Part shown: positions 1 to 8,244 of the stretch, in pieces
Layout: each line of letters starts with the position of its first letter
Numbering within the stretch: position 1 is the stretch's first letter
From: Pseudomonas asplenii
Lineage (GTDB): Bacteria > Pseudomonadota > Gammaproteobacteria > Pseudomonadales > Pseudomonadaceae
Direction: 5' to 3'
DNA length: 64,000 nucleotides
Assembly (NCBI RefSeq): GCF_900105475.1
Contig: NZ_LT629777.1
Location: 6,324,001-6,388,000 of the forward strand
Notes under the pieces: model-generated
Database searches by the model: none
Told to the model about the DNA's origin: nothing
Seen by the model: the letters and a program-made list of their open reading frames with translations, nothing else
Translations under genes and position numbers: made by a program

Positions 1-243
1 ATTGCCCTGAGCCCCCTTTGGGGTGATCCAGGTGACCTTGCCGGCGACCGGAATCTTCTCCAGCTCATCCATCAGGTTCAGCAGCATGAACACCTCGTCG
101 CCCAACTTGTAGCTCTTGTTGGTGGGGATGAACAGGCCACCATTCTTGATAAAGGGCATATAGGCCGCGTACAGCACCGACTTGTCTTTGATGGTCAGCG
201 ACAGAATGCCGTTGCGCGGGCCAGGACCAATAGGTTCGTTCAT
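1..243 (-). CDS. pilZ: PilZ domain protein, type IV pilus assembly (3' part beyond window)
   Basis: The N-terminal 81 residues are visible and the rest lies beyond the left edge. The protein begins MNEPIGPGPRNGIL and continues with a PilZ-like beta barrel (LYAAYMPFIKNGGLFIPT, then LGDEVFMLLNL and VAGKVTWITPKGAQGN). The short length before the barrel and the position directly downstream of holB match the stand-alone PilZ of pseudomonads, which is needed for type IV pilus biogenesis. That subgroup is known to lack the c-di-GMP-binding arginine motif, and none is visible here. The start ATG lies 38 nt after the holB stop, so the two are probably co-transcribed. Confidence 0.85.
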   Translation of the reverse strand, partial: MNEPIGPGPRNGILSLTIKDKSVLYAAYMPFIKNGGLFIPTNKSYKLGDEVFMLLNLMDELEKIPVAGKVTWITPKGAQGN

Positions 244-281
244 GCAGACTCCCGAAATGCAGATAAGCCGATTCTAGGGCA

Positions 282-1268
282 TCAGTTTTGGCTAGGCAAA
301 GCGGCCCACTGTACCAGCAGCGCTTCGAGCAGCAGCACCCGGTTGAGGTTGGCCTTGCTCAGCACCTTCTGGCGCTGGGCGAGGATCCAGTCCTGGATAT
401 TCAGAACCTTTTCCCGCGACGCCTTCTGCGCCAGGTACTGCACCACCTTGCGCATGTCCGGCAGGCCGAGACCCTCCTCGTCCTGGGTCAGCTGATAGCG
501 CAGGATCAGGTTCGACCAATCGCAGAACCAGTCGAACAACAGCAACAGCGGGATGGCGTTCCAGCCTTCGGCCAGTTGCGTCGCCGACAGCTGCTGCTTG
601 AGCAGCCTCTTCACCCCATCGACCACCTGCGCCCGCTGCTCGCGCACGCCCTGGGCCTGCAGGTTGGCCGCCATCAGTGGCGAGCCGGCCGCCAGGGTCA
701 GCAGCTCCACCCGCTCCTCTTCGCTGCAATCGGGCAAGGCCGTAGCCAGCCACTGCAGACTCATCGCCTCGCTCGGCAGCGGGCAGGCCTGCTGCACGCA
801 GCGGCTGCGCACGGTCGGCAACAAGCGGCTGGACTGATGGCTGACCAGCAGCAGCACGGTGTCGCCGGAGGGTTCTTCAAGGCTCTTGAGCAAGGCGTTG
901 GCGGCGTTGATGTTCATCGACTCCACCGGTTCGATCAGCACTACCTTGCGCCCGCCCAGTTGCGCGGTCTGGGCGACGAAACCGACCAGGTCACGGACCT
1001 GGTCGACCTTGATCGCCTTGTCCGCTTCCTCGGGTTCCAGGATGTAGTTGTCCGGGTGGCTGCCGGCTGCCAGCAACAGGCACGACTTGCACTGCCCGCA
1101 AGCCTCCAGGCCCGCCGGGCTCTTGCACAGCAGCAACGCCATCAGCCGCTCGGCCAACGCGCGCTTGCCGATCCCCGCCGGGCCATGCAGCAGGTAGGCA
1201 TGGGCATGCTGGGTACGCCCGGCCAGTTGCTGCCAGAGGGTATTCTGCCAGGGATAGGCTTCAGCCAT
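282..1268 (-). CDS. holB: DNA polymerase III delta' subunit
   Basis: Clamp-loader AAA+ subunit of 328 residues, which helps load the beta clamp at the replication fork. A P-loop-like GPAGIGKR is at residues 29-36. A four-cysteine zinc site follows (C48, C57, C60, C63 within the CGQCKSC region). NALLKSLEEP, the usual delta' sensor/SRC-region motif, is near residue 125. The start ATG (1266-1268) gives a normal-length protein. In most pseudomonads tmk lies directly upstream in the same operon. Here the upstream neighbour is a divergent dNMP kinase, so holB must have its own promoter in the 1269-1419 gap. Confidence 0.95.
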   Translation of the reverse strand: MAEAYPWQNTLWQQLAGRTQHAHAYLLHGPAGIGKRALAERLMALLLCKSPAGLEACGQCKSCLLLAAGSHPDNYILEPEEADKAIKVDQVRDLVGFVAQTAQLGGRKVVLIEPVESMNINAANALLKSLEEPSGDTVLLLVSHQSSRLLPTVRSRCVQQACPLPSEAMSLQWLATALPDCSEEERVELLTLAAGSPLMAANLQAQGVREQRAQVVDGVKRLLKQQLSATQLAEGWNAIPLLLLFDWFCDWSNLILRYQLTQDEEGLGLPDMRKVVQYLAQKASREKVLNIQDWILAQRQKVLSKANLNRVLLLEALLVQWAALPSQN

Positions 1269-1308
1269 GCTGCAACCCCATCACGCGCTGCGGCGCGCCA
1301 GCCGGTTG

Positions 1309-1324
1309 TTTTATCTTGATAAAA
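1309..1324. promoter_or_regulatory. Perfect inverted repeat between holB and dNMP kinase
   Basis: TTTTATC-TT-GATAAAA is a 16-bp perfect inverted repeat in an otherwise GC-rich 150-bp gap between two divergent genes. It sits about 40 bp upstream of holB and about 95 bp upstream of the kinase start. It overlaps an AT-rich stretch that could hold promoters for either gene. An operator function is inference from symmetry and position only. Confidence 0.4.
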
Positions 1325-1419
1325 AATCTAAACACAGCAGTATGGGTATCCTTTCGACAACAGGTAAACAGGGAGGCCGTCTGCGCCGGCTACCCTGGCA
1401 AGGCTCCAGGAGCAACAGT

Positions 1420-2235
1420 TTGAGAACCATCATCGGGCTCGCCGCACTCGCCAGATCCGGCAAAGACACGGTAGCGTCAATGCTGCTCACCCAAGCGGAG
1501 ATTGCCGCCTTTGCCCTGGCCGACCCACTCAAGGTCGGCTGCCAGGCCCTCTTCGGCCTGAGCGATGAACAAACCTGGGACGATACATTAAAAGAACAGA
1601 AGATTGATCGGTGGAACCGTTCCCCGCGCGAGTTCTTCCAGCAAGTCGGCACGGAGTGGATGCGCAATCATAACCCAGACCACTGGTTGCAGCGGGCGGA
1701 TCGCGAGATCAATCCGCCGCGCGACGACAGCGCCTGGTCGGGCACGGCCAACCTGTCTGCCGCCGACGCGCCCCTGCGCCTGGCGGCCCAAGCCTTCTTC
1801 GACTTCTCGAACGCGCAGATCTGGGACGCTGGGCATTACTCGCAGATCGATCCGAGCTGGAACATTTCCCCGCAGAATGCCGTCGCCCTGATCGAACGAC
1901 ATGCCCTGGCCTTCGACCCCGATTACGCCGCCAAACGCGCCCAACTGCCGCTGGCCCCACTCAAGCGCCGTCCGCCGCTGCCGGCCAGCGCTTCGACGAT
2001 CATCATCAAGGACATCCGCTTCGAAAACGAAGCGCAGTACCTGCGCGAGCATCATGGCGTCATCTGGCACATCACCCGCCCCAACCTGCAACAGGTCAAT
2101 GCCCACTCTTCGGAACTGGGCGTGGCACGCCAGCCCGGGGACGTGCTGATCGTCAACGACGGCAGCCTGGAGCAGTTGCAAGCGGTGGTGATGCAGGCGT
2201 GGCAACATCACCAAACCACCCAGCAGGCCCACTGA
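1420..2235 (+). CDS. Deoxynucleotide monophosphate kinase, phage T4 gp1-like
   Basis: Predicted P-loop kinase of 271 residues. The chosen start is TTG at 1420, because AGGAG sits 8 nt upstream and the protein then begins MRTIIGLAALARSGKDT, placing the P-loop (G6-T17) at the N-terminus as in the family; the open frame itself extends upstream to 1267. GTEWMRNHNPDHW in the middle and GDVLIVNDGSLEQL (about residues 240-253) match the recalled T4 dNMP kinase, whose end reads GDLVITNDGSLEEL. T4 gp1 phosphorylates dTMP, dGMP and hydroxymethyl-dCMP. An extra segment of about 80 residues (about 110-190) separates the conserved parts. The gene occupies the place where tmk normally lies, on the opposite strand. 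Family membership is well supported; its substrates here are inference. Confidence 0.85.
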   Translation: MRTIIGLAALARSGKDTVASMLLTQAEIAAFALADPLKVGCQALFGLSDEQTWDDTLKEQKIDRWNRSPREFFQQVGTEWMRNHNPDHWLQRADREINPPRDDSAWSGTANLSAADAPLRLAAQAFFDFSNAQIWDAGHYSQIDPSWNISPQNAVALIERHALAFDPDYAAKRAQLPLAPLKRRPPLPASASTIIIKDIRFENEAQYLREHHGVIWHITRPNLQQVNAHSSELGVARQPGDVLIVNDGSLEQLQAVVMQAWQHHQTTQQAH

Positions 2236-2248
2236 AAGATCCCACAGC

Positions 2249-2413
2249 CTAATCACCGCCAATCCGGCCATGCAGCCCTTGGGATACCCACTCTCGCACT
2301 GCATCCACGCGGAACATCCCGTCTCGCAGTTGCTCTGCTCTGGCGGCGCTAAGAGCTTTGGCCTCTGGAGACATTTTCTCACGCAAGGTCGAGAAAGGTT
2401 TCTTTACTGACAT
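2249..2413 (-). CDS. Small antitoxin-like protein (54 aa), possible remnant
   Basis: A 54-residue frame starts at ATG 2413 with AGGTGA 5 nt upstream, a convincing ribosome binding site. Its first half, MSVKKPFSTLREKMSPEAK followed by ALSAARAEQLR, resembles the N-terminal arm of HigA/XRE-type antitoxins, where an arm like LREKMSPEA precedes the helix-turn-helix. Here the HTH is missing: the protein continues DAVREWVSQGLHGRIGGD and stops. It lies between the dNMP kinase and mltG with no toxin gene alongside. It may be a truncated antitoxin or an unrelated small protein. Confidence 0.45.
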   Translation of the reverse strand: MSVKKPFSTLREKMSPEAKALSAARAEQLRDGMFRVDAVREWVSQGLHGRIGGD

Positions 2414-2576
2414 GGCGCTCACCTACTTTTTCAGTTCATCCAGTTCACCGCAGTGAGCCTCTGCAGGTGACAAGCCACAAACACAGTCGATGATCCAGCA
2501 CGAAACAGGCAGCCTCCATAGGAAGCTGCCTGGACTCAGAAGGAAATGTCGGTTTTCAGATCAGACTTTTCGGAGC

Positions 2577-2596
2577 GGGCCGAGCAAACTCGGCCC
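2577..2596 (-). terminator. Hairpin downstream of mltG
   Basis: GGGCCGAG-CAAA-CTCGGCCC is a perfect 8-bp stem with a 4-nt loop, starting 20 nt past the mltG stop. No strong T-run follows, so an intrinsic terminator is likely but not typical. It separates mltG from the dNMP kinase region. Confidence 0.5.
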
Positions 2597-2616
2597 AGAC
2601 CAGCTGACAACCAGAA

Positions 2617-3831
2617 TCACTGCGCCTCTTTCGGCTCAGGCTCAGTGGTTGACGGCACTTCTGTCGGTGCAGTGGCCGGTGCCGCCGCGGGCTCGCCGGC
2701 ATCCTGGGCTGGCGGAGCGTGCTTCACTTCAGCGTCCGGCGCAGGATTCGTCGTGGCCGCAGGAGCCTGAGTCGGTGCCGGACTGGAACGGTAATCCGCC
2801 CGACGCTTGAGCTGGAACTCGCGCACCGCATTGTTATGCGCATCCAGATCGTCGGAGAAGACGTGGCTGCCATCGCCACGGGCGACGAAGTACAGACTCT
2901 TGCCCTCCACCGGATTCAACGCCGCATGGATCGCCTCACGACCGACCATGGCAATCGGAGTCGGCGGCAGACCGGCGTTGAGGTAGGTGTTGTAGGGATT
3001 GGCCTCGCGCAGATGAGCGCGTGTCAGCTTGCCGGTATAACGCTCGCCCAAACCGTAGATCACCGTCGGGTCGGTCTGCAGCAGCATGCCAAGCTGCATC
3101 CGCCGGACGAAGACACCGGCAATCTGCCCGCGCTCCTGCGGCACACCGGTTTCCTTCTCCACCAGCGACGCCATGATCAGCGCCTGGTAAGGATCGGTAT
3201 ACGGCGCATCGGCCGAACGCTTTTCCCATTCCTGGGCCAGGACGTTCTGCAAGCGGTCGTAGGCCTTTTCCAGCAACTCGGCATCGGTCATCCCACGCAC
3301 GAAACGATAGGTATCCGGGAAGAAACGCCCTTCCGGAAACACATCCTTATGGCCGAGCCTGGTCATGACTTCGCTGTCGCTGAGCCCGGTCAGGGTCTGC
3401 TGGAGCTTTTCGTTCTTGGCCAGCGCAGCGCGCACCTGGCGGAAGTTCCAGCCTTCGACCAGGGTCAGGCTGTACTGCACCACTTCGCCACGCTGCCAGA
3501 GCCCGAGCAAGGTGCGGACATTCATCCCCGGCGTAAGGCGGTACTCGCCACTGTGCAGTTGCACCCCAGCCAGGTTGAAACGCCAGTACAGACGCAACCA
3601 GAACGCATCCCGCAGCGTGCCATCGGCCTCCATGCGGTTGAAGGTGCCGGTCGGCGTGGCGCCAGTCGGCACATCGAGCAGTTGCTCCTGCGTCAGGTTG
3701 AGGGACTGCTCCAGCGCCGAATGGATCTTCCAGGCCGATACGCCCAGCAACAATCCCGCCAGCACCAGAGCTGTCTGCAGCAGCAAGAAGAATTTACGTC
3801 TCAATTCAAACTTCCAATAATGCGCGGGCAA
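2617..3831 (-). CDS. mltG: Endolytic murein transglycosylase MltG
   Basis: Inner-membrane lytic transglycosylase that cleaves nascent glycan strands and so sets peptidoglycan strand length. One membrane segment lies at residues 13-33, followed by the YceG domain. The catalytic glutamate is E225 in ASLVEKETG, and downstream LQTDPTVIYGLG and NPYNTYLNAGLPPTPI are family hallmarks. The tail from about residue 345 is rich in Pro, Ala and Glu and is probably disordered. The start overlaps the end of pabC by 26 nt or less, so the two are translationally coupled. The usual downstream partner tmk is missing. Confidence 0.92.
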   Translation of the reverse strand: MPAHYWKFELRRKFFLLLQTALVLAGLLLGVSAWKIHSALEQSLNLTQEQLLDVPTGATPTGTFNRMEADGTLRDAFWLRLYWRFNLAGVQLHSGEYRLTPGMNVRTLLGLWQRGEVVQYSLTLVEGWNFRQVRAALAKNEKLQQTLTGLSDSEVMTRLGHKDVFPEGRFFPDTYRFVRGMTDAELLEKAYDRLQNVLAQEWEKRSADAPYTDPYQALIMASLVEKETGVPQERGQIAGVFVRRMQLGMLLQTDPTVIYGLGERYTGKLTRAHLREANPYNTYLNAGLPPTPIAMVGREAIHAALNPVEGKSLYFVARGDGSHVFSDDLDAHNNAVREFQLKRRADYRSSPAPTQAPAATTNPAPDAEVKHAPPAQDAGEPAAAPATAPTEVPSTTEPEPKEAQ

Positions 3832-4621
3832 TGCCTTGCAGTTTACGGGTGAGCGGACCCACCGACCAGCTCAGATCGGCCAAGGCACGAACCGGCCAGA
3901 CACCGTAAACACTATTACAAAGAAAGACCTCATCCGCCTGCCGAAGTTGCTCCAGGCTGATGTCTGAAATATCCACAGGGATGCCCAGAGCCCGGGCCTG
4001 ATCCAGTAGTTCGGCGCGCATGACCCCCGCTACGCCGCAACGGCTCAGATCAGCGGTACGCAATACGCCCTCACTGACCAGGAACAGGTTACTGAATACG
4101 CCTTCGATCACCCGCCCGGCACCGTCGAGCATCAGCCCTTCGGCATGCTCGGCATCCTGCCATTCGCTACGGGCCAGCACCTGCTCCAAACGGTTGAGAT
4201 GCTTGAGACCGGCCAGCAACGGCTGCTCCGACAAACGGGTGGTGCAGGGAAAGAGACGGATACCCAGGTTCTGCAGCGCCGGTGGATAACTCGGCAATGG
4301 ACTGCCTTGCAGGATGCGCCGCAGCTGCGCATCCGCCGCCGCCGCATAACCGCGCAGACTGTCACCACGAGTGAGGATCAGCTTGAGCACGCCCTCGCCC
4401 ATGGCGGCACTGTAGACCAGCATTTCGCTGCGGATCAACGCCTGATTGGCGTTCATCCCCAGGCGCCGACAGCCTTCGGCCAGGCGCTGCAGATGTCGCT
4501 CCAGCAGCACCGGCCGACCGCCCTTGACGGCGAGGGTCTCGAACAGGCCATCGCCATACGCCAGGCCACGGTCCTTGAGCGGCAGTGAATCAGCCGGCTG
4601 ACCGTCGACCCAGCTCTGCAT
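3806..4621 (-). CDS. pabC: Aminodeoxychorismate lyase
   Basis: PLP-dependent fold-type IV enzyme (271 aa) converting 4-amino-4-deoxychorismate to p-aminobenzoate and pyruvate for folate synthesis. The motifs RGLAYGDGLFETL near residue 18 and GLKHLNRLEQVLAR near residue 140 are diagnostic, and the second contains the PLP-binding lysine. I use ATG 4621, which overlaps the fabF stop as TGATG; a GTG one codon upstream is also possible. Its place between fabF and mltG is the conserved order in gammaproteobacteria. Confidence 0.93.
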   Translation of the reverse strand: MQSWVDGQPADSLPLKDRGLAYGDGLFETLAVKGGRPVLLERHLQRLAEGCRRLGMNANQALIRSEMLVYSAAMGEGVLKLILTRGDSLRGYAAAADAQLRRILQGSPLPSYPPALQNLGIRLFPCTTRLSEQPLLAGLKHLNRLEQVLARSEWQDAEHAEGLMLDGAGRVIEGVFSNLFLVSEGVLRTADLSRCGVAGVMRAELLDQARALGIPVDISDISLEQLRQADEVFLCNSVYGVWPVRALADLSWSVGPLTRKLQGIARALLEV

Positions 4622-5865
4622 CACTCGGCGAACCGACGGAACACCAGCGAACCGTTGGTGCCACCAAACCCGAAGGAGTTGGACAGCACCACGTCGATCG
4701 GCATGCGTCGCGCTTCGTGCGGCACGAAGTCGAGGTCGCAGCCTTCATCCGGCTCGTCGAGGTTGATGGTCGGCGGAGCCACCTGGTCGTTGATCGCCAG
4801 CACGCTGAAGATCGCCTCGATGGCACCAGCGGCTCCCAGCAGGTGACCGGTCATCGATTTGGTGGAACTGACCGCCAGCTTGTGCGCGTGCTCGCCAAAC
4901 ACGGTCTTGATCGCTGCGACTTCGGCGATGTCGCCGGCCGGGGTCGAAGTGCCGTGGGCGTTGATGTACTGCACCTGGTCGGGAGTAATCCCGGCATCAC
5001 GCAGGGCGTTGGCGATGCAACGTGCCGCGCCGGCGCCGTCGGCGGGTGGCGAGGTCATGTGGTACGCATCACCGCTCATGCCAAAACCGATCAGTTCGGC
5101 GTAGATGGTGGCCCCACGCGCCTTGGCGTGCTCCAGTTCTTCGAGCACCAGAGCACCGGCACCGTCGGACAGCACGAAACCGTCGCGGCCCTTGTCCCAC
5201 GGACGGCTGGCACGGGCCGGCTCGTCGTTACGGGTCGAGAGCGCACGCGAGGCGCCAAAGCCGCCCATGCCCAGGCCACAAGCGGCCATTTCGGCACCGC
5301 CGGCGATCATCACGTCAGCTTCGCCGTAGGCGATGTTGCGTGCGGCCATGCCGATACAGTGGGTACCGGTGGTGCAGGCGGTGGAGATGGCGTAGTTCGG
5401 CCCCTGTGCCCCCAGATGGATGGACAGGAAACCGGAAATCATGTTGATGATCGAGCCAGGCACGAAGAACGGCGAAATACGCCGAGGCCCGGAATCATGC
5501 AGGGTACGGCTGGTTTCCTCGATATTGGTCAAACCACCAATACCCGAGCCCATGGCCACACCGATACGCTCGCGGTTGGCATCGGTGACTTCCAGGCCCG
5601 CATCGCGGATCGCCTGAAAACCGGCTGCCAGGCCGTATTGAATGAACAGGTCGAGTTTGCGGGCTTCTTTGGCCGACAAGTATTCTTCGACATTGAAGCC
5701 TTTTACCGAGCCACCAAAACGGGTGGTATAGGCAGAAAGGTCTGTGTGTTCGATCAGACCAATGCCACTGCGGCCAGCCAGAATGCCCTGCCAGGTACTC
5801 GAAACATCCGTACCCAATGGCGACAACATCCCCATACCGGTGACTACGACGCGTCTACGCGACAC
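4621..5865 (-). CDS. fabF: Beta-ketoacyl-ACP synthase II
   Basis: Condensing enzyme (414 aa) that elongates acyl-ACP with malonyl-ACP. The active-site cysteine is C164 in STACTTGTH. The two catalytic histidines are in [12 protein letters not shown] and [13 protein letters not shown], and NSFGFGGTN closes the fold. The start is GTG at 5865, supported by AGGAG 6 nt upstream. It lies 109 bp downstream of acpP with a strong hairpin between them, so part of its expression may come from read-through or a separate promoter. Confidence 0.96.
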   Translation of the reverse strand: MSRRRVVVTGMGMLSPLGTDVSSTWQGILAGRSGIGLIEHTDLSAYTTRFGGSVKGFNVEEYLSAKEARKLDLFIQYGLAAGFQAIRDAGLEVTDANRERIGVAMGSGIGGLTNIEETSRTLHDSGPRRISPFFVPGSIINMISGFLSIHLGAQGPNYAISTACTTGTHCIGMAARNIAYGEADVMIAGGAEMAACGLGMGGFGASRALSTRNDEPARASRPWDKGRDGFVLSDGAGALVLEELEHAKARGATIYAELIGFGMSGDAYHMTSPPADGAGAARCIANALRDAGITPDQVQYINAHGTSTPAGDIAEVAAIKTVFGEHAHKLAVSSTKSMTGHLLGAAGAIEAIFSVLAINDQVAPPTINLDEPDEGCDLDFVPHEARRMPIDVVLSNSFGFGGTNGSLVFRRFAE

Positions 5866-5910
5866 AGCACTCTCCTTTATCCTGTTGAGCAGTTTGCCTC
5901 ACACCTAAAG

Positions 5911-5946
5911 AAAAAACCGCACGCCACGATGGCAGTGCGGTTTTTC
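5911..5946. terminator. Intrinsic terminator between acpP and fabF
   Basis: AAAAACCGCAC and GTGCGGTTTTT form an 11-bp stem around a 12-nt loop, followed on the minus strand by a run of T. It is placed to end most acpP transcripts, which fits the high demand for ACP relative to the downstream genes. Confidence 0.85.
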
Positions 5947-5974
5947 CATGACAGCAGGCAACGATTACAAACTA

Positions 5975-6211
5975 TTACGCCTGGTGGGCGTTGATGTAAT
6001 CGATAGCAGCTTGTACGGTGGTGATTTTTTCAGCTTCTTCGTCAGGGATTTCGGTCTCGAATTCCTCTTCCAGAGCCATCACCAGCTCAACGGTGTCAAG
6101 GGAGTCGGCACCCAGGTCTTCAACGAAGGAAGCAGGGTTAGTCACTTCTTCTTCCTTGACACCCAGTTGCTCGGCGACGATTTTCTTGACGCGTTCTTCG
6201 ATGGTGCTCAT
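5975..6211 (-). CDS. acpP: Acyl carrier protein
   Basis: Small acidic carrier (78 aa) for growing fatty acyl chains. The phosphopantetheine attachment serine is S37 in [18 protein letters not shown], a textbook ACP motif. It sits between fabG and fabF as expected. It has its own promoter at 6264-6291 and is followed by a strong terminator, so it can be expressed far above its neighbours. Confidence 0.98.
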   Translation of the reverse strand: MSTIEERVKKIVAEQLGVKEEEVTNPASFVEDLGADSLDTVELVMALEEEFETEIPDEEAEKITTVQAAIDYINAHQA

Positions 6212-6263
6212 ACCTTGTTTTCACTCCTAATGGAAAAATTCAGGCAGCTGGCCGGTGGGTAAG

Positions 6264-6291
6264 TGTATAGAAAGGCTTTTCAGCTTTTCAA
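6264..6291 (-). promoter_or_regulatory. Sigma-70 promoter for acpP
   Basis: On the minus strand TTGAAA (6286-6291) and TATACA (6264-6269) are separated by 16 nt, about 50 nt upstream of the acpP ATG. Both hexamers are near consensus. Function is inferred from sequence. Confidence 0.6.
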
Positions 6292-6407
6292 CCGAAAGCT
6301 TACGCCTTCACCCGCCTTGTCCCTCTGCCCGTCAATAAGTTGCAGCTTTATAACGGATTTTAGACAGCTCGTATGACATTTTTTTGAAGCAATCCGTCAC
6401 ATTTGAA

Positions 6408-7148
6408 TTACATGTACATCCCGCCGTTCACCGGAATTGTAGCTCCGGTCACGTATGCCGCACCTTCCGAAGCCAGGAAAGCGACCACTTGCGCGATCTC
6501 CTGAGCCTGACCCAGACGGCCCAGCGGAATCTGTGTCAACAGGGCTTCGCGCTGTGCTTCCGGCAGTTCGCGGGTCATATCGGTGTCGATGAAGCCTGGC
6601 GCTACCGAGTTTACCGTAATCGACCGCGAGCCGACCTCACGCGCGAGTGCGCGACTGAAACCTTCGAGGCCTGCCTTGGCTGCCGCATAGTTTACTTGGC
6701 CTGCGTTGCCCATGGCACCCACCACCGAGCCGATATTGATAATTCGGCCCCAACGCGCCTTGGTCATACCACGCAGAACACCTTTGGAGAGGCGATACAG
6801 GCTGTTGAGGTTGGTGTCGACCACGTCGTACCACTCATCATCCTTCATGCGCATCATCAGGTTGTCACGGGTGATACCAGCGTTGTTGACCAGCACCGCT
6901 GGCGCACCGAACTGCTCGGTGATGCTCGCCAGTACGGCAGCGACCGACTCGTCGCTGGTGACGTTGAGTTCCAGGCCAGTGCCCTGGATACCGTGCTCCT
7001 TGAGGGTAGCGGCAATGCGCTCGGCACCCGAGGCGGACGTCGCGGTACCGATCACCACGGCACCCAGACGGCCCAACTCGAGGGCGATGGCTTGGCCGAT
7101 ACCACGGCTGGCGCCGGTGACCAGTGCAACTTTACCTTGCAGACTCAT
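6408..7148 (-). CDS. fabG: 3-oxoacyl-ACP reductase
   Basis: NADPH-dependent short-chain dehydrogenase (246 aa) reducing beta-ketoacyl-ACP. The nucleotide-binding TGASRGIG is near residue 12. The catalytic Ser-Tyr-Lys set is visible in INIGSVVGAMGNAGQ followed by VNYAAAKAGLEGF. The start ATG 7148 (MSLQGKVALVTG) is preceded by AGGAG; the open frame extends further upstream but without support. It lies 16 nt after fabD in the fab operon. Confidence 0.96.
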   Translation of the reverse strand: MSLQGKVALVTGASRGIGQAIALELGRLGAVVIGTATSASGAERIAATLKEHGIQGTGLELNVTSDESVAAVLASITEQFGAPAVLVNNAGITRDNLMMRMKDDEWYDVVDTNLNSLYRLSKGVLRGMTKARWGRIINIGSVVGAMGNAGQVNYAAAKAGLEGFSRALAREVGSRSITVNSVAPGFIDTDMTRELPEAQREALLTQIPLGRLGQAQEIAQVVAFLASEGAAYVTGATIPVNGGMYM

Positions 7149-7164
7149 GCAGGCTTCTCCTAAT

Positions 7165-8103
7165 TCAGGCCTGCGCCGCGCACGTGGCGGCGAAGGCATC
7201 CGGGGTATTCAGGTTGGAGGTGTTGACGCCATCGGCGCAACGCTTGTTCAGACCGGCCAGAACCTTGCCAGGACCGCACTCGACCAGTTCGGTCGCGCCC
7301 TGGGCCGCCAGGTACTGCACGCACTCGACCCAGCGAACCGGCTTGTAGAGCTGCTCCAGCAGGTCGCGCTTGAGGCTGTCGAGGTCGGCGGCAACGCCGG
7401 CGCTGACGTTCTGCACCAGTGGAATCTGCGGAGCCTGCCAGTCGATGGCGGCAACGGACTCGGCGAAACGCTCGGCAGCCGGGCGCATGAGCTCGCAGTG
7501 CGACGGCACGCTGACCGGCAGCGGCAGGGCACGCTTGGCGCCCTTGGCCTTGCAGGCTTCCATGGCACGCTCGACAGCGGCCTTGGCGCCGGCGATCACC
7601 ACCTGGCCAGGCGAGTTGAAGTTGACCGCGCTGACCACTTCGCCCTGGGCGGCGTCGGCACAGACCGCCACGACAACGGCATCGTCCAGACCGAGGATCG
7701 CCGCCATGGCACCCTGACCGGCCGGTACGGCTTCTTGCATCAGTTGGCCACGCCGTTCGACCAGACGAACGGCATCGGCCAGGCTCAGGCTGCCAGCGGC
7801 AACCAGTGCGCTGTATTCACCCAGGCTGTGGCCGGCAACATAGGCCGGACGCTGACCGCCTTCGGCCAGCCACAGGCGCCACAGGGCGACCGAGGCGGTG
7901 AGGATCGCCGGCTGGGTCTTGTCGGTCTGGTTGAGCTGTTCTTCCGGGCCCTGCTGGGTCAGTGCCCAGAGGTCATAACCCAGGGCCTGAGAGGCCTCGG
8001 CGAAGGTTTCCAGGATCAGCGGGTACTGCGCGCCCAGCTCGGCGAGCATGCCGAGGGACTGCGAGCCCTGCCCTGGAAAGACGAATGCGAGGGAGGTAGA
8101 CAT
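7165..8103 (-). CDS. fabD: Malonyl-CoA:ACP transacylase
   Basis: Transfers the malonyl group from CoA to ACP (312 aa). It begins MSTSLAFVFPGQGSQ. The nucleophile serine is in GHSLGEYSAL near residue 92, and the partner histidine is in PVSVPSHC near residue 200. Start ATG 8103 fits the family N-terminus, whereas the longer frame to 8169 does not. It is transcribed with fabG, and plsX lies about 140 bp upstream. Confidence 0.96.
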   Translation of the reverse strand: MSTSLAFVFPGQGSQSLGMLAELGAQYPLILETFAEASQALGYDLWALTQQGPEEQLNQTDKTQPAILTASVALWRLWLAEGGQRPAYVAGHSLGEYSALVAAGSLSLADAVRLVERRGQLMQEAVPAGQGAMAAILGLDDAVVVAVCADAAQGEVVSAVNFNSPGQVVIAGAKAAVERAMEACKAKGAKRALPLPVSVPSHCELMRPAAERFAESVAAIDWQAPQIPLVQNVSAGVAADLDSLKRDLLEQLYKPVRWVECVQYLAAQGATELVECGPGKVLAGLNKRCADGVNTSNLNTPDAFAATCAAQA

Positions 8104-8244
8104 GAAACAAGCCCCTAATGATCTTATCGTCGGAGAGTTGACGCTCCGCAACGGGAACGTAACCGGCAAAACGTAAATAAACTGTCAGTTGGATGGCCCA
8201 TTGAACCGGGCGGTCACATTGTAAGCGCCTGCCGAGCAAAACGC

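Noticed and set aside
2236..2616. Possible hidden or shortened tmk between the dNMP kinase gene and mltG
   Set aside because: Only about 380 bp are available, and no thymidylate kinase motifs (P-loop followed by DRY/H-type motif and lid) appear in any frame. The only plausible ORF there is the 54-aa antitoxin-like one.
4585..5994. Plus-strand 469-codon open frame opposite fabF
   Set aside because: fabF is identified by catalytic motifs on the other strand; this frame has no similarity to known families.
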